DNA of 64,000 bases, from the NCBI GenBank assembly GCA_900474095.1, contig UCOA01000058.1, positions 1 through 64,000 on the forward strand. Reading direction: 5' to 3'. Below the pieces are notes generated by a model, which saw only the letters and a program-made list of their open reading frames with translations, was not told the origin of the DNA and did not search any database. Both the position numbers and the translations under genes were made by a program. Source of the stretch: Hyphomicrobiales bacterium (GTDB taxonomy: Bacteria; Pseudomonadota; Alphaproteobacteria; Rhizobiales; Rhizobiaceae). Shown in pieces: positions 54,324 to 63,857 of this stretch (the stretch's first letter is position 1; each line of letters opens with the position of its first letter).

Positions 54324-55217
54324 ATGATGGCCAACGCGATGTTTCCTCCTCTTGAAAGCGATCTTCTGAGAACCTTCGTTGCCGTGGCCGAAAGCGGCAA
54401 TTTTACGAAGGCCGGGGAGACGGTCGGCCGAACCCAATCGGCCATCAGCATGCAGATCAAGAAGCTGGAGGACATCCTCGGCGAGCCGCTGTTCGAGCGC
54501 GGATCGCGCGGCGTCAACATGACAGGCCACGGTGCGCGGCTTCTCGACAATGCCCGCCGAATCGTTTGCCTTCTCGACGACACCGCCGCATCCATCCGGT
54601 TGCCCGCGCTCGACGGTTCGGTGAAAATCGGAATTTCGGAGGAATACATCAACTCGACCTTGCCGAAGGCGCTCGGCGCCTTCGCCGCCATTCACCCGGG
54701 CGTCGAGGTCACTGTGCAGCAGGGTGTCTCGATGTCCAATCTGGCGGCGCTCGAGGCGGGCGAAATCGATATCGCCGTCGTGTTCGAACCCGGCGGCCAC
54801 GCGAAGAACGAAGTCCTCATGGTCGATCCAACCGTCTGGGTGACGTCGGACCAGCACCAAATCCACGGGCGCAAGCCGGTGCCTATCGCCACCTATTCCT
54901 ATCTGAAAGGCGGGTGGTGCGACGCTCTGGCGCTGAAGAGCCTGAAGAGACGCGGCATCGAAAGCCGCGTGGCCTATATCAGCCGCACCAGCAATGGCCT
55001 GATCGCCGCCGTGACATCCGGCCTCGCCATCGCTCCGCTGACCCGCAGCAGCATCCCAGCCGGGTGCCGAGAACTGATCGCCGCAGACGGCTACGACGTC
55101 ATCGACTTTTCAAGTGTGGTGCTGAAGACAAAGGCGAGAAATGCGAACAACAGGATTGTCGAAAGCATGGCCAACGCCATTCGCGAGGCTTTCCGCGCTC
55201 CGGCGGCCCATAGCTGA
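54324..55217 (+). CDS. LysR-family transcriptional regulator
   Basis: A 297-residue LysR regulator. The helix-turn-helix (about 12-70) reads FVAVAESGNFTKAGETVGRT, then QSAISMQIKKLEDILGEPLF and ERGSRGVNMTGHG. The effector domain starts VKIGISEEYINSTLPKALGA. The regulated genes are unknown; the nearest divergent gene is the DUF1127-like one. ATG 54324 is chosen; other in-frame ATGs at 54327 and 54339 are equally poor in ribosome sites. It is convergent with the 6S RNA gene. Confidence 0.88.
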   Translation: MMANAMFPPLESDLLRTFVAVAESGNFTKAGETVGRTQSAISMQIKKLEDILGEPLFERGSRGVNMTGHGARLLDNARRIVCLLDDTAASIRLPALDGSVKIGISEEYINSTLPKALGAFAAIHPGVEVTVQQGVSMSNLAALEAGEIDIAVVFEPGGHAKNEVLMVDPTVWVTSDQHQIHGRKPVPIATYSYLKGGWCDALALKSLKRRGIESRVAYISRTSNGLIAAVTSGLAIAPLTRSSIPAGCRELIAADGYDVIDFSSVVLKTKARNANNRIVESMANAIREAFRAPAAHS

Positions 55218-55224
55218 CTTTCGT

Positions 55225-55263
55225 CAAAAAAAGAGAAAAGCGCGATCCACACAGCCGGTGGAT
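55225..55263 (-). terminator. Terminator for the 6S RNA transcript
   Basis: On the minus strand ATCCAC and GTGGAT (55258-55263 with 55245-55250) pair around 7 bases and are followed by CGCGCTTTTCTCTTTTTTT. It lies just downstream of the 6S RNA fold. Confidence 0.65.
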
Positions 55264-55274
55264 GGTTTACGATC

Positions 55275-55446
55275 CTGGGTGCCTACAAACGTAGGTGGGC
55301 GCCATGTGACCTAGCCCACGGGCCAGGTCAGGGACAGCTCCCGTGGATCGAGTATGGCCCCAGGGATTGTGGTGTCCTGTCGGGAAGCGCAGACCGCACC
55401 GGCAATATAGAGTGCGTTGGAGGCTTGCGCCAGTACCCACACCCAA
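55275..55446 (-). ncRNA. ssrS: 6S RNA (SsrS)
   Basis: No protein frame; the minus strand folds into a long rod typical of 6S RNA, which sequesters housekeeping RNA polymerase. The closing stem pairs TGGGTG (55440-55445) with CACCCA (55276-55281). Inside are GTGGG..GCGC with GCGCCCAC, a 3'-side hairpin TGACCT/AGGTCA (55307-55330) in the central bubble, and a small CCTAC/GTAGG hairpin (55282-55295). It lies immediately after zapA, the conserved 6S neighbourhood (zapA-ssrS-fau). Ends are approximate. Confidence 0.8.
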
Positions 55447-55456
55447 CTTCTCAAAT

Positions 55457-55831
55457 TCAGTTGGCGGGAGCAGCCTTGCCGGAAAGCTTTGCCGCGATGC
55501 CGTGGATCTGCGTCGTCACCTCTGACAGCACCGAGGCCAGTACCTCTTCTGCCTTCTGCTGGTCGGCCAGGCTCGCATCGCGTCCCTGCTTCAGGTTGTC
55601 GGTTTCCGTCTCCAGGCTTTTCAGCTTGCGGTTCACTTCGCTGAGTTCGTCCATCACCATGATGCCGGCCATGACGGTCAGCCTGAGGTCGCCGATTTCG
55701 CCGAATTGGGATTTCAGATGGCTGACATACTGGTCGAAGCGGTTGGCCAGCTCGGTCAGATGATCTTCTTGGCCTTCTTCGCATGCCATGCGATAGGCCT
55801 TGCCGTCGATCGTCACCGTTACTTGCGCCAT
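55457..55831 (-). CDS. zapA: Cell-division protein ZapA
   Basis: Cytoplasmic FtsZ-ring stabiliser. 124 residues: N-terminal ZapA domain (QVTVTIDGKAYRMACEEGQE, HLTELANRFDQYV, DLRLTVMAGIMVMDEL) and a coiled-coil tail (NRKLKSLETETDNLKQGRDA). The ATG is the family start; a GTG ten codons upstream is in frame but not conserved. It follows a DUF4164 gene and precedes the 6S RNA gene. Confidence 0.94.
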   Translation of the reverse strand: MAQVTVTIDGKAYRMACEEGQEDHLTELANRFDQYVSHLKSQFGEIGDLRLTVMAGIMVMDELSEVNRKLKSLETETDNLKQGRDASLADQQKAEEVLASVLSEVTTQIHGIAAKLSGKAAPAN

Positions 55832-55864
55832 TCCCGTCACCCTGCCCGCAGGCGGACCCACGCG

Positions 55865-56140
55865 TCAGCGGTCCAGCACTGCCCTTATCGTTTCCATGGC
55901 CGTCACCAGACGGCGCGAGACTTCACGGTTGACTTCCTCGAGACGGTTGGCGCGAAATTGCGACTGATCGAGCTCCTGCGCCAGCCTTGACCGGTCGACA
56001 TTGACCCGGCGAACCTCGCCTTCGATTTCACCGCGGTCACGCTCCCGGTCGAAGCGCCCGTCAATGGCATTCTCGAGGCTGCTGACTGCGTTGCGCAACT
56101 CCTCGATCGCCGCCTTGACTGTCTTTCCTGCCGTCATCAC
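55865..56140 (-). CDS. DUF4164 coiled-coil protein
   Basis: A 91-residue, entirely helical charged protein (VKAAIEELRNAVSSLENAID, DRSRLAQELDQSQFRANRLE, EVNREVSRRLVTAMETIRA). It matches the DUF4164 proteins found just upstream of zapA in Rhizobiales. Function unknown; association with the division apparatus is suggested only by linkage. Second ATG (one codon later) is equally possible. Confidence 0.8.
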   Translation of the reverse strand: MMTAGKTVKAAIEELRNAVSSLENAIDGRFDRERDRGEIEGEVRRVNVDRSRLAQELDQSQFRANRLEEVNREVSRRLVTAMETIRAVLDR

Positions 56141-56476
56141 GCTTTCCCGATACGCACCAGACCGCCTCGAATCGCCATCCGGCCTCTGTATTTCAAGCTC
56201 GTTACATTCTTAGACCCATTCGGCATGTCTCCACAACGGAAAGGGCTTCGCAGCTCCTCAGAAGCTGTGGATCACGTTCCTTTAGGTCGATTTGCATCGC
56301 TTGCGGCACCTGATCTTCTCCGATGGACAGCGGTCGAAAAAGGCTCTGCCGAGGTGCTCAAAATGGCCGTATTTGTTGACTCCGTCGAAGCAGGTGCTAT
56401 GTGTCACCCGCTTTCTTGTACGGTCTTTGGAGGATAGAGACCGTTCCCTGTCCACCGAACTCAAGCGGAACAGTCA
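56141..56476 (+). promoter_or_regulatory. Gene-free region upstream of tkt with a leader inverted repeat
   Basis: This 336-bp stretch between the divergent DUF4164 gene and tkt has no convincing reading frame. It holds ACGGTCT (56420-56426) and AGACCGT (56438-56444), a 7-bp inverted repeat whose loop contains GGAGGA, 33 bases before the tkt ATG. Two GANTC sites (GAATC near 56168 and a GACTC near 56380) are also present. Promoters cannot be fixed. Confidence 0.4.
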
Positions 56477-58459
56477 ATGATCTCTCGCGAACAACATGAC
56501 CGGATGGCAAATGCGATCCGTTTCCTTTCCATGGATGCCGTCGAAAAGGCCAATTCCGGTCATCCAGGCCTGCCGATGGGCGCTGCCGATGTGGCGACGG
56601 TTCTATTCTCCCGTTACCTGAAGTTCGATCCGAAGGCCCCGCTCTGGGCGGACCGCGACCGCTTCGTGCTGTCGGCCGGCCACGGCTCCATGCTGATCTA
56701 TTCGCTACTTCATCTGACCGGCTACGAAGACATGACGATGGAGGATCTCAAGCTGTTCCGCCAGCTCGGCTCGAAGACCGCCGGTCACCCGGAATACGGC
56801 CACGCGTCCGGTATCGAGACGACCACCGGCCCGCTCGGCCAGGGTATTGCCAATGCCGTCGGCATGGCGATCGCCGAGCGCAAGCTCGCCGAAGAATTCG
56901 GCAGCGACCTGCAAAACCACCATACTTATGTCCTCTGCGGCGACGGCTGCCTGATGGAAGGCATCAGCCACGAGGCGATCGCGCTCGCCGGCCATCTGAA
57001 GCTCAACAAGCTCGTCCTCTTCTGGGACGACAACAACATCACCATCGACGGCGCCGTAAGCCTCTCGGATTCGACCGACCAGATTGCCCGCTTCCAGGCC
57101 GTTCACTGGAACACGATCCGCGTCGACGGCCACAATCCAGAGGAGATCGCAGCCGCCATCGAGGCTGCACAGAAATCCGATCGCCCGACCTTCATCGCCT
57201 GCAAGACCGTCATCGGCTTCGGCGCCCCGAACAAGGCCGGTACGCATAAGGTTCACGGTTCCCCGCTCGGTGCCGAGGAAATCGCCGCAACCCGCAAGGC
57301 GCTCAACTGGGAAGCCGAAGCCTTTACCGTCCCGGCCGACATTCTCGAAGCATGGCGCGCAGCCGGCAAACGTTCCGTTGGCGCACGCAGGGAATGGGAA
57401 GGCCGCCTGGATGCGACCGAGACGGCCAAGAAATCCGAATTCACCCGCCGCTTCGCCGGCGAACTGCCTGGTAACCTCGATGCCGCCGTCGACGCCTACA
57501 AGAAGAAGATCGCCGAAAACCCGCCGACGGTCGCAACCCGCAAGGCCTCCGAAGACGCGCTTGAAGTCATCAATGGCACGCTGCCCGAGACGCTCGGCGG
57601 CTCGGCTGACCTGACGCCGTCGAACAACACCAAGACCAGCCAGATGAAGTCGATCACCCCGAGCGATTTCTCCGGCCGCTACATGCACTGGGGCATCCGC
57701 GAACACGGTATGGCTGCTGCCATGAACGGCATCGCGCTGCACGGCGGTCTCATTCCCTACTCCGGCGGCTTCATGATCTTCACGGACTACTGCCGTCCGT
57801 CGATCCGCCTCGCGGCCTTGATGGGCATCCGGGTCATCCACGTCCTGACACATGATTCCATCGGCGTCGGCGAAGATGGCCCGACGCACGAGCCGATCGA
57901 GCACATGGCCGCCCTGCGCGCCATTCCGAACCTCCTCATGTTCCGTCCGGCCGACGCGGTTGAAACCGCCGAATGCTGGCAGCTGGCGCTCAAGGAGCAG
58001 CATCGTCCGTCCGGTCTGGCGCTCACTCGACAGAACCTTGCGCCGTCCCGCCTGAAGTACGACGCTGAAAACCTCTGCGCCAAGGGGGCTTATGAACTGG
58101 TTGCCGCCGACAATGCCAAGGTTTCAATCTTTGCATCAGGCTCGGAAGTCGAACTCGCCGTCAAGGCAGCGGCCGACCTGAACGGCAAGGGCATCGCTGC
58201 CCGTGTCGTCTCCGTGCCCTGCTTCGAACTCTTCGCCGAACAGCCGGAAGCCTATCGCAAAGCCGTCATCGGCAATGCGCCGGTAAAGATCGCCGCCGAA
58301 GCGGCTGTCCGTCAGGGCTGGGACTATTTCATCGGCTCGGATGGCGATTTCATCGGCATGCACTCCTTTGGAGCATCCGGCCCGGCCAAGGATCTGTTCA
58401 AGCATTTCGGCATCACGGCAGAGGCGATCGTAGCCGCCGCCGAAAAGAAGCTCGCCTGA
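56477..58459 (+). CDS. tkt: Transketolase
   Basis: Thiamine-diphosphate enzyme of the pentose-phosphate pathway that moves two-carbon units between sugar phosphates. 660 residues. The TPP region is [20 protein letters not shown], followed by DNNITIDG. The substrate regions [20 protein letters not shown] and [20 protein letters not shown] are intact, with catalytic Glu in the pyrimidine domain ([20 protein letters not shown]). It heads a cluster with gap, pgk and fda. Confidence 0.96.
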   Translation: MISREQHDRMANAIRFLSMDAVEKANSGHPGLPMGAADVATVLFSRYLKFDPKAPLWADRDRFVLSAGHGSMLIYSLLHLTGYEDMTMEDLKLFRQLGSKTAGHPEYGHASGIETTTGPLGQGIANAVGMAIAERKLAEEFGSDLQNHHTYVLCGDGCLMEGISHEAIALAGHLKLNKLVLFWDDNNITIDGAVSLSDSTDQIARFQAVHWNTIRVDGHNPEEIAAAIEAAQKSDRPTFIACKTVIGFGAPNKAGTHKVHGSPLGAEEIAATRKALNWEAEAFTVPADILEAWRAAGKRSVGARREWEGRLDATETAKKSEFTRRFAGELPGNLDAAVDAYKKKIAENPPTVATRKASEDALEVINGTLPETLGGSADLTPSNNTKTSQMKSITPSDFSGRYMHWGIREHGMAAAMNGIALHGGLIPYSGGFMIFTDYCRPSIRLAALMGIRVIHVLTHDSIGVGEDGPTHEPIEHMAALRAIPNLLMFRPADAVETAECWQLALKEQHRPSGLALTRQNLAPSRLKYDAENLCAKGAYELVAADNAKVSIFASGSEVELAVKAAADLNGKGIAARVVSVPCFELFAEQPEAYRKAVIGNAPVKIAAEAAVRQGWDYFIGSDGDFIGMHSFGASGPAKDLFKHFGITAEAIVAAAEKKLA

Positions 58460-58531
58460 TTTTCCTTCACAGGGCGCCACCCAGCGCGCCCTGTTTTCCA
58501 CACCGAGACCTTAGACAGGGAGAGACCTGAA

Positions 58532-59542
58532 ATGACTGTAAAAGTTGCCATCAACGGCTTTGGCCGCATCGGCCGCAACGTCCTTCGCGCCATCGTCGAA
58601 TCCGGCCGCACCGACATCGAAGTCGTTGCCATCAACGATCTCGGCCCTGTCGAGACCAATGCTCACCTCCTTCGCTACGATTCGATCCACGGCAAGTTTC
58701 CGGCTGACGTGAAAGTCGAAGGCGACACGATCATCGTTGCTGGCGGCAAGCCGATCAAGGTCACGGCGATCAAGGACCCGGCAACCCTGCCGCATGGCGC
58801 AATGGGCGTCGACATCGCGCTCGAATGCACCGGCATCTTCACCGCCCGCGACAAGGCCGCCCTGCATCTTCAGGCCGGCGCCAAGCGCGTCATCGTTTCG
58901 GCACCGGCCGACGGTGCTGACCTGACCGTCGTCTTCGGTGTCAACCACAACGAACTGACTAGGGAACACCTGGTCATCTCCAACGCATCCTGCACGACCA
59001 ACTGCCTGGTTCCGGTCGTCAAGACCCTGGACGACGTCGTGGGCATCGACCATGGCTTCATGACGACGATCCATTCCTATACCGGCGACCAGCCGACGCT
59101 CGACACGATGCACAAGGATCTGTACCGCGCCCGCGCAGCCGCCCTGTCGATGATCCCGACATCGACCGGCGCCGCCAAGGCCGTCGGCCTCGTGCTGCCG
59201 CACCTCAAGGGCAAGCTCGACGGCACTTCGATCCGCGTCCCAACCCCGAACGTCTCGGTCGTCGACTTCAAGTTCGTCGCCAAGCGCGACACGACGGTTG
59301 CGGAAATCAACGGTGCGATCAAGGCAGCCTCGGACGGCGCGCTCAAGGGTATCCTTGGCTACACCGACGAGCCGCTGGTTTCGCGCGACTTCAACCATGA
59401 CAGCCATTCCTCGATCTTCGCCAACGACCAGACCAAGGTTCTGGAAGGCAAGTTCGTGCGTATCCTCAGCTGGTACGACAATGAATGGGGCTTCTCCAAC
59501 CGCATGGCCGACACGGCCGTTGCAATGGCAAAGCTGATCTAA
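58532..59542 (+). CDS. gap: Glyceraldehyde-3-phosphate dehydrogenase
   Basis: Oxidises glyceraldehyde-3-phosphate to 1,3-bisphosphoglycerate with NAD. 336 residues. NAD-binding GFGRIGRNV at residues 9-17; catalytic Cys154 in [10 protein letters not shown] and His181 in [10 protein letters not shown]. The Asp36 after AIND favours NAD over NADP. AGGGAGAG precedes the ATG. It lies 72 bases after tkt and is followed 4 bases later by the glycolipid-binding-domain gene. Confidence 0.97.
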   Translation: MTVKVAINGFGRIGRNVLRAIVESGRTDIEVVAINDLGPVETNAHLLRYDSIHGKFPADVKVEGDTIIVAGGKPIKVTAIKDPATLPHGAMGVDIALECTGIFTARDKAALHLQAGAKRVIVSAPADGADLTVVFGVNHNELTREHLVISNASCTTNCLVPVVKTLDDVVGIDHGFMTTIHSYTGDQPTLDTMHKDLYRARAAALSMIPTSTGAAKAVGLVLPHLKGKLDGTSIRVPTPNVSVVDFKFVAKRDTTVAEINGAIKAASDGALKGILGYTDEPLVSRDFNHDSHSSIFANDQTKVLEGKFVRILSWYDNEWGFSNRMADTAVAMAKLI

Positions 59543-59546
59543 AGTC

Positions 59547-60113
59547 ATGTTTCGCGCCCTTTCCCCAACAACGGTACGCTGGCGTCCGCTTGAGGGGGAA
59601 GGGCTCGAACACCTGACGATCGGGCCGGTCGATGGCGCGGGCCTCCGCGCGTCAAGCGTGCTGATCGGCGAGCGCGGCGGCCGCCCCTATGGTGTCCGCT
59701 ATATTGTCGACTGTGATCCGCATTGGATCGTCCTCGCCTTGACCATCGAAACGACCGAGGGCCAACAGCTTTCACTCATGTCCGACGGCAAGGGCCACTG
59801 GCGCGATGCGGACGGTAGCGCCCTCCCTGTCTTTGACGGCTGCATCGATATCGATCTTGCCGGCACGCCCTTTACCAATACGTTGCCCATTCGCCGCCTC
59901 GGCCTGAAGCCTCAGGACGGCACCGCCAAGCTCACCATGCTCTATGTGCCCTTCGACACGTTCGAGCCCTTTCCCGATGGCCAGAACTACACTTGCCTCG
60001 CAGAAGACCGGCTCTATCGCTACGAGGCGGAAGATCGTTCCTTCACTGCGGATCTGCCGGTGGACGAGGACGGGCTGGTGACGGATTATCCCACCCTTTT
60101 CCAGAGACTGTGA
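59547..60113 (+). CDS. Putative glycolipid-binding domain protein
   Basis: A 188-residue beta-rich protein matching the putative glycolipid-binding family (PF06475 type). Segments such as [40 protein letters not shown] and [18 protein letters not shown] are characteristic. No signal peptide, so probably cytoplasmic despite the name. It lies only 4 bases after gap and 13 before pgk, so it is translated as part of the glycolytic cluster. A role in sugar-phosphate or polysaccharide metabolism is inference only. Confidence 0.8.
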   Translation: MFRALSPTTVRWRPLEGEGLEHLTIGPVDGAGLRASSVLIGERGGRPYGVRYIVDCDPHWIVLALTIETTEGQQLSLMSDGKGHWRDADGSALPVFDGCIDIDLAGTPFTNTLPIRRLGLKPQDGTAKLTMLYVPFDTFEPFPDGQNYTCLAEDRLYRYEAEDRSFTADLPVDEDGLVTDYPTLFQRL

Positions 60114-60126
60114 CCGGAGACCGATC

Positions 60127-61326
60127 ATGACTTTCAAGACCCTCGACGACCTCACCGACATCGCCGGCAAGCGCGTGCTTGTGCGCGTCGATCTCAACGT
60201 TCCAGTCAAGGACGGCCACGTGACGGACGCAACCCGCATCGAGCGCGTCGTGCCGACGATCCGCGAACTCTCGGAAAAGGGTGCCAAGGTCATCCTGCTT
60301 GCCCATTTCGGCCGCCCGAAAGGTGAACCGGTGGCCGACATGTCGCTGTCGCTGATCGCGCCCGCCGTAGAGGATATTCTCGACCAGCGCGTCCATTTCG
60401 CCACCGACTGCATCGGCGAGAACGCAGCGGCGGCCGTGGCAGGCATGAACGACGGCGATGTCCTCCTCATGGAAAACACCCGCTTCCACAAGGGCGAAGA
60501 AAAGAACGACGCGGATTTCACCAAGGCGCTCGCCGCCAATGGCGATATCTACATCAATGACGCCTTTTCTGCCGCCCACCGCGCGCATTCCTCGACGGAG
60601 GGCCTTGCCCATCTGCTGCCCGCCTATGCCGGCCGCACCATGCAGGCGGAACTCGAGGCTCTCGAAAAAGGTCTCGGCAATCCGAAGCGTCCGGTCGTTG
60701 CCATCGTCGGCGGCGCCAAGGTCTCGACCAAGATCGACCTCTTGATGAACCTCGTGAAACAAGTTGATGCCCTCGTCATCGGCGGCGGCATGGCCAATAC
60801 CTTCATCGCCGCGCGCGGCACCAATGTCGGCAGATCGCTCTGCGAACATGACCTTGCCGGCACCGCCAAGCAGATCATGACGGAAGCCGCGTCCGCCGGC
60901 TGCGCCATCGTGCTTCCGGTCGACGGCGTCGTCGCCCGCGAATTCAAGGCTGGCGCCGACAATGAAGTGGTCGATATCGAAGCGATCCCGGCCGACGCCA
61001 TGGTACTCGACGTCGGGCCGAAGTCGATCGCTGCCGTCAATGACTGGGTGAGCAAGGCCGAAACGCTCGTCTGGAACGGCCCGCTCGGCGCCTTCGAGAT
61101 CGCGCCTTTCGACAAGGCGACCGTTGCCGTTGCCAAGCACGCGGCCGCCCGCACCAAGAGCGGCGTGCTCGTCTCCGTCGCCGGCGGCGGCGATACAGTC
61201 TCGGCGATGAACCACGCCGAGGTGGCCGACGATCTCAGCTATGTCTCCACCGCAGGCGGCGCCTTCCTCGAATGGATGGAGGGCAAGCCGCTCCCGGGCG
61301 TCGACATCCTTCACCAGCAGAAGTAA
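60127..61326 (+). CDS. pgk: Phosphoglycerate kinase
   Basis: Transfers phosphate from 1,3-bisphosphoglycerate to ADP. 399 residues. Motifs: [59 protein letters not shown]-like [20 protein letters not shown], and C-terminal [23 protein letters not shown] 60127 follows GGAGACCG. A strong terminator follows at 61365, separating it from the aldolase gene. Confidence 0.97.
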   Translation: MTFKTLDDLTDIAGKRVLVRVDLNVPVKDGHVTDATRIERVVPTIRELSEKGAKVILLAHFGRPKGEPVADMSLSLIAPAVEDILDQRVHFATDCIGENAAAAVAGMNDGDVLLMENTRFHKGEEKNDADFTKALAANGDIYINDAFSAAHRAHSSTEGLAHLLPAYAGRTMQAELEALEKGLGNPKRPVVAIVGGAKVSTKIDLLMNLVKQVDALVIGGGMANTFIAARGTNVGRSLCEHDLAGTAKQIMTEAASAGCAIVLPVDGVVAREFKAGADNEVVDIEAIPADAMVLDVGPKSIAAVNDWVSKAETLVWNGPLGAFEIAPFDKATVAVAKHAAARTKSGVLVSVAGGGDTVSAMNHAEVADDLSYVSTAGGAFLEWMEGKPLPGVDILHQQK

Positions 61327-61364
61327 ACGAGCCTCGCTGCGGCAACCGCTTGTAGTTTCCATCT

Positions 61365-61390
61365 CCCCGGCCCTGCGCCGGGGTTTTTTT
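61365..61390 (+). terminator. tkt-gap-pgk terminator
   Basis: CCCCGGC and GCCGGGG pair around CCTGC and are followed by seven T. Strong intrinsic terminator 38 bases after the pgk stop. Confidence 0.9.
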
Positions 61391-61439
61391 GTTGCACCGC
61401 ATCTGTATTTGGATGGGCGCAAAATAATCTCAACATTTC

Positions 61440-61466
61440 AAACGATTAAATTTATTTTAATCGTTT
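61440..61466 (+). promoter_or_regulatory. Long palindrome upstream of the aldolase gene
   Basis: AAACGATTAAA (61440-61450) and TTTAATCGTTT (61456-61466) form a perfect 11-bp inverted repeat with a 5-bp spacer (TTTAT). It lies about 77-103 bases before the ATG at 61543, in an AT-rich promoter region. The symmetry fits a dimeric repressor or activator (LacI/GntR-like), not an intrinsic terminator. Confidence 0.65.
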
Positions 61467-61542
61467 TAAAGAATTTAACTTTCGTTTTCCTTGCCCTATT
61501 CTTCTGCTATCGGCGAGCTGTAGGACAATCAGGAGAATGCAT

Positions 61543-62568
61543 ATGAGCGAAAGACTTGAAGACATTGCAGCAGCCATGGTGGCGACCGGCAAGGGCCTGT
61601 TGGCAGCAGACGAATCCACTGCGACGATCGGCAAGCGCTTCGACACGATCGGCCTTGCATCGACCGAAACATCGCGCCGCGACTATCGCGAGATGCTGTT
61701 TCGCTCCGACGAGGCCATGAAGGCCTGTATTTCGGGCGTGATCCTCTATGAGGAGACCCTGTTCCAGAAGGCGGCAGACGGCACACCCTTCGTCGACATC
61801 ATCCGCGCTGCGGGCGCCGTTCCCGGCATCAAGGTCGATACCGGCGCAAAGCCGATGGCAAAATTCCCGGGCGAGACGATCACCGAAGGCCTCGACGGCC
61901 TCGCCGGCCGCCTGAAGACCTATTATGACGCCGGTGCCCGTTTTGCTAAATGGCGCGGCGTGATCTCCGTATCCGACATCTTGCCGAGCTTCGGCGCGAT
62001 CAAGGCCAATGCGCAGGCACTGGCCCGTTACGCAGCCCTCTGCCAGGAAGCCGGCATCGTCCCGATCGTCGAACCGGAAGTGCTGATGGACGGCGCACCC
62101 GGCAACCACTCAATCGATCGTTCAGAAGAAGTCACCGAAGAGACGTTGCGCATCGTGTTCGAGGAACTGAGCGATGCCCGCGTCAGCCTCGAAGGCATGA
62201 TCCTCAAGCCGAGCATGGTCATCGATGGAAAGAAGGCTCGGCAGGCATCGGTCGCCGAGGTCGCCGAGCGCACGCTGAAAGTCCTGAAGCGCACCGTTCC
62301 CGCCGCCGTTCCCGGCATCGCCTTCCTCTCCGGTGGCCAGTCGACGGAAGAGGCCACGGCGCATCTCTCCGCCATGAAGGCCGGCTCCGACCTGCCGTGG
62401 GGCATGACCTTCTCCTATGGCCGCGCACTGCAAACCGAGGCTCTGACGGCCTGGAGCGGCAAGCCGGAAAACGTCGCTGCCGGCCAGCGCGCTTTTACGC
62501 ACCGCGCAAAGATGTGCAGCCTTGCTGCAACTGGCGGCTGGAAGAAGGAATTCGAACAGGCCGCCTGA
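61543..62568 (+). CDS. fda: Class I fructose-bisphosphate aldolase
   Basis: Cleaves fructose-1,6-bisphosphate through a Schiff-base lysine. 341 residues. The N-terminal GKGLLAADESTATIGKRFD and active-site Lys222 in GMILKPSMVIDGKKA mark class I; further motifs are GVILYEETLF, GIKVDTGAKPM and FLSGGQSTEEAT. ATG 61543 has AGGAG at ideal spacing; ATG 61537 two codons earlier is too close. A terminator hairpin follows at 62591. The palindrome upstream suggests separate regulation from pgk. Confidence 0.95.
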   Translation: MSERLEDIAAAMVATGKGLLAADESTATIGKRFDTIGLASTETSRRDYREMLFRSDEAMKACISGVILYEETLFQKAADGTPFVDIIRAAGAVPGIKVDTGAKPMAKFPGETITEGLDGLAGRLKTYYDAGARFAKWRGVISVSDILPSFGAIKANAQALARYAALCQEAGIVPIVEPEVLMDGAPGNHSIDRSEEVTEETLRIVFEELSDARVSLEGMILKPSMVIDGKKARQASVAEVAERTLKVLKRTVPAAVPGIAFLSGGQSTEEATAHLSAMKAGSDLPWGMTFSYGRALQTEALTAWSGKPENVAAGQRAFTHRAKMCSLAATGGWKKEFEQAA

Positions 62569-62590
62569 TTTAAAGTTACAGGGAGGGGAG

Positions 62591-62621
62591 AAAGCCCGGT
62601 CCGCGCAAGTGGCCGGGCTTT
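62591..62621 (+). terminator. Aldolase gene terminator
   Basis: AAAGCCCGG and CCGGGCTTT pair around 13 bases, followed by CTTTAC. It lies 23 bases past the fda stop. Confidence 0.8.
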
Positions 62622-62787
62622 CTTTACCGGTATCTGCCCGTGCTTTCTCATAGGGCAGTCGATGGTCTCCGCGCCGTCCTTCAACGAACGCGAATCTCAA
62701 TTGTCCGGGTGACAAGAACGCGCTTCGTCCAGATTTCGCTCTCCTTTATCTCCTGAACTGGTCTCATCGGAACGGGAGCAGGCAGCC

Positions 62788-63705
62788 ATGGACAGCATCA
62801 ACTATGTTACCGTCGATGTTTTCACCGGTGAACGGTTTTCCGGAAACCAGCTTGCGGTGATCCCCGATGCACTTGGGCTGTCCGATACGCAGATGCAGCA
62901 GATCGCCGCTGAATTCCGTTATTCCGAAGTTACCTTTGTGCTTCCGCCGAAAAATCCCGCCAACACGGCGCGGGTGAGGATTTTCACGCCGACAATGGAA
63001 ATCCCCTTCGCCGGCCATCCGAATGTCGGTACCGCCTTCGTGCTCGGCGGCCAGACAGATGTTTTCGGAAAGGCGTCTGGGGATGTCCTTCGTTTCGAAG
63101 AAAAGGCGGGTATCGTCGAGGCGGCGCTACTTCGCGACGACGGACGTGTCGCCGGTGCCAGCATTCTCGCGCCGGAGCCGCTATCGGTGGGGCGGCAAAT
63201 CGACAGCGACACCGTCGCGCGCTGCGCCTCCATCAGCGCCGGCGAGATTCGCACGGAGACCCATGTTCCCGTCATCGCCTCCGTCGGCCTGCCATTCGCG
63301 TTCGCCGAGGTCTCAGACCTGGAAACGCTCGCGCGTGCCTGCCCCAACACCGCTTCCTTTGCCGAGGCCGACCGGCGATTCTCGCGCGAGGGCGAGCAGT
63401 TCGCGCTGTTTCTCTATACACGCCTGCCCGACACTCCGTGGCACCTGCGCGCCCGGATGTTTGCGCCGCTCGACAACATCATCGAGGATCCGGCGACCGG
63501 AAGCGCCTCTGGGGCACTGGGCGCGCTTCTCGCCTCGCTACAGCCGGCCAGCGACCTCGACATCAACATCACTGTCGAGCAGGGCGTCGAAATGGGACGC
63601 CGGAGCCTGATAGAATTGAACGTGCATAAGTCGGACGGGTTGGTTCGCAGCGTGCGGATGGCCGGGCGCTGCGTGGCAGTCATGCGCGGCAACGTCAGCC
63701 TCTAG
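62788..63705 (+). CDS. PhzF-family isomerase-like protein
   Basis: A 305-residue protein with the twin-domain PhzF fold. Motifs: VTVDVFTGERFSGNQLAVIP at the N-terminus, FRYSEVTFVLPP with the conserved Glu, IPFAGHPNVGTAFVL and EDPATGSASGALGALLA. PhzF-type proteins isomerise or epimerise small molecules; the substrate here is unknown and no phenazine genes are nearby. ATG 62788 follows GGAGCAGGCAGCC. Its stop overlaps the stop of the small minus-strand gene. Confidence 0.9.
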   Translation: MDSINYVTVDVFTGERFSGNQLAVIPDALGLSDTQMQQIAAEFRYSEVTFVLPPKNPANTARVRIFTPTMEIPFAGHPNVGTAFVLGGQTDVFGKASGDVLRFEEKAGIVEAALLRDDGRVAGASILAPEPLSVGRQIDSDTVARCASISAGEIRTETHVPVIASVGLPFAFAEVSDLETLARACPNTASFAEADRRFSREGEQFALFLYTRLPDTPWHLRARMFAPLDNIIEDPATGSASGALGALLASLQPASDLDINITVEQGVEMGRRSLIELNVHKSDGLVRSVRMAGRCVAVMRGNVSL

Positions 63706-63857
63706 GGGCGGACGAGCACCGTTACCATCATTACCCCGATCGCGAAAACAGCGATCTTCCAGAAGTCACGACGCTGGCGCAGTCCCGGCAGGTTGAGCGG
63801 CTTCAGCAACTGGATCACCATGGCCAGAAGCAAGAGTACCGTTAACGCTTTCGACAT
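63702..63857 (-). CDS. Small two-helix membrane protein (51 aa), unknown function
   Basis: A 51-residue frame starting MSKALTVLLLLAMVIQLLK and ending GVMMVTVLVRP. Two hydrophobic stretches (5-20 and 34-49) flank a basic loop (LRQRRDFWK), as in small inner-membrane proteins. Its stop overlaps the phzF stop by three to four bases on the opposite strand. The ribosome site (GAGAAAA) is weak. Function unknown. The final 143 bases of the window (63858-64000) show nothing I can identify. Confidence 0.55.
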   Translation of the reverse strand: MSKALTVLLLLAMVIQLLKPLNLPGLRQRRDFWKIAVFAIGVMMVTVLVRP

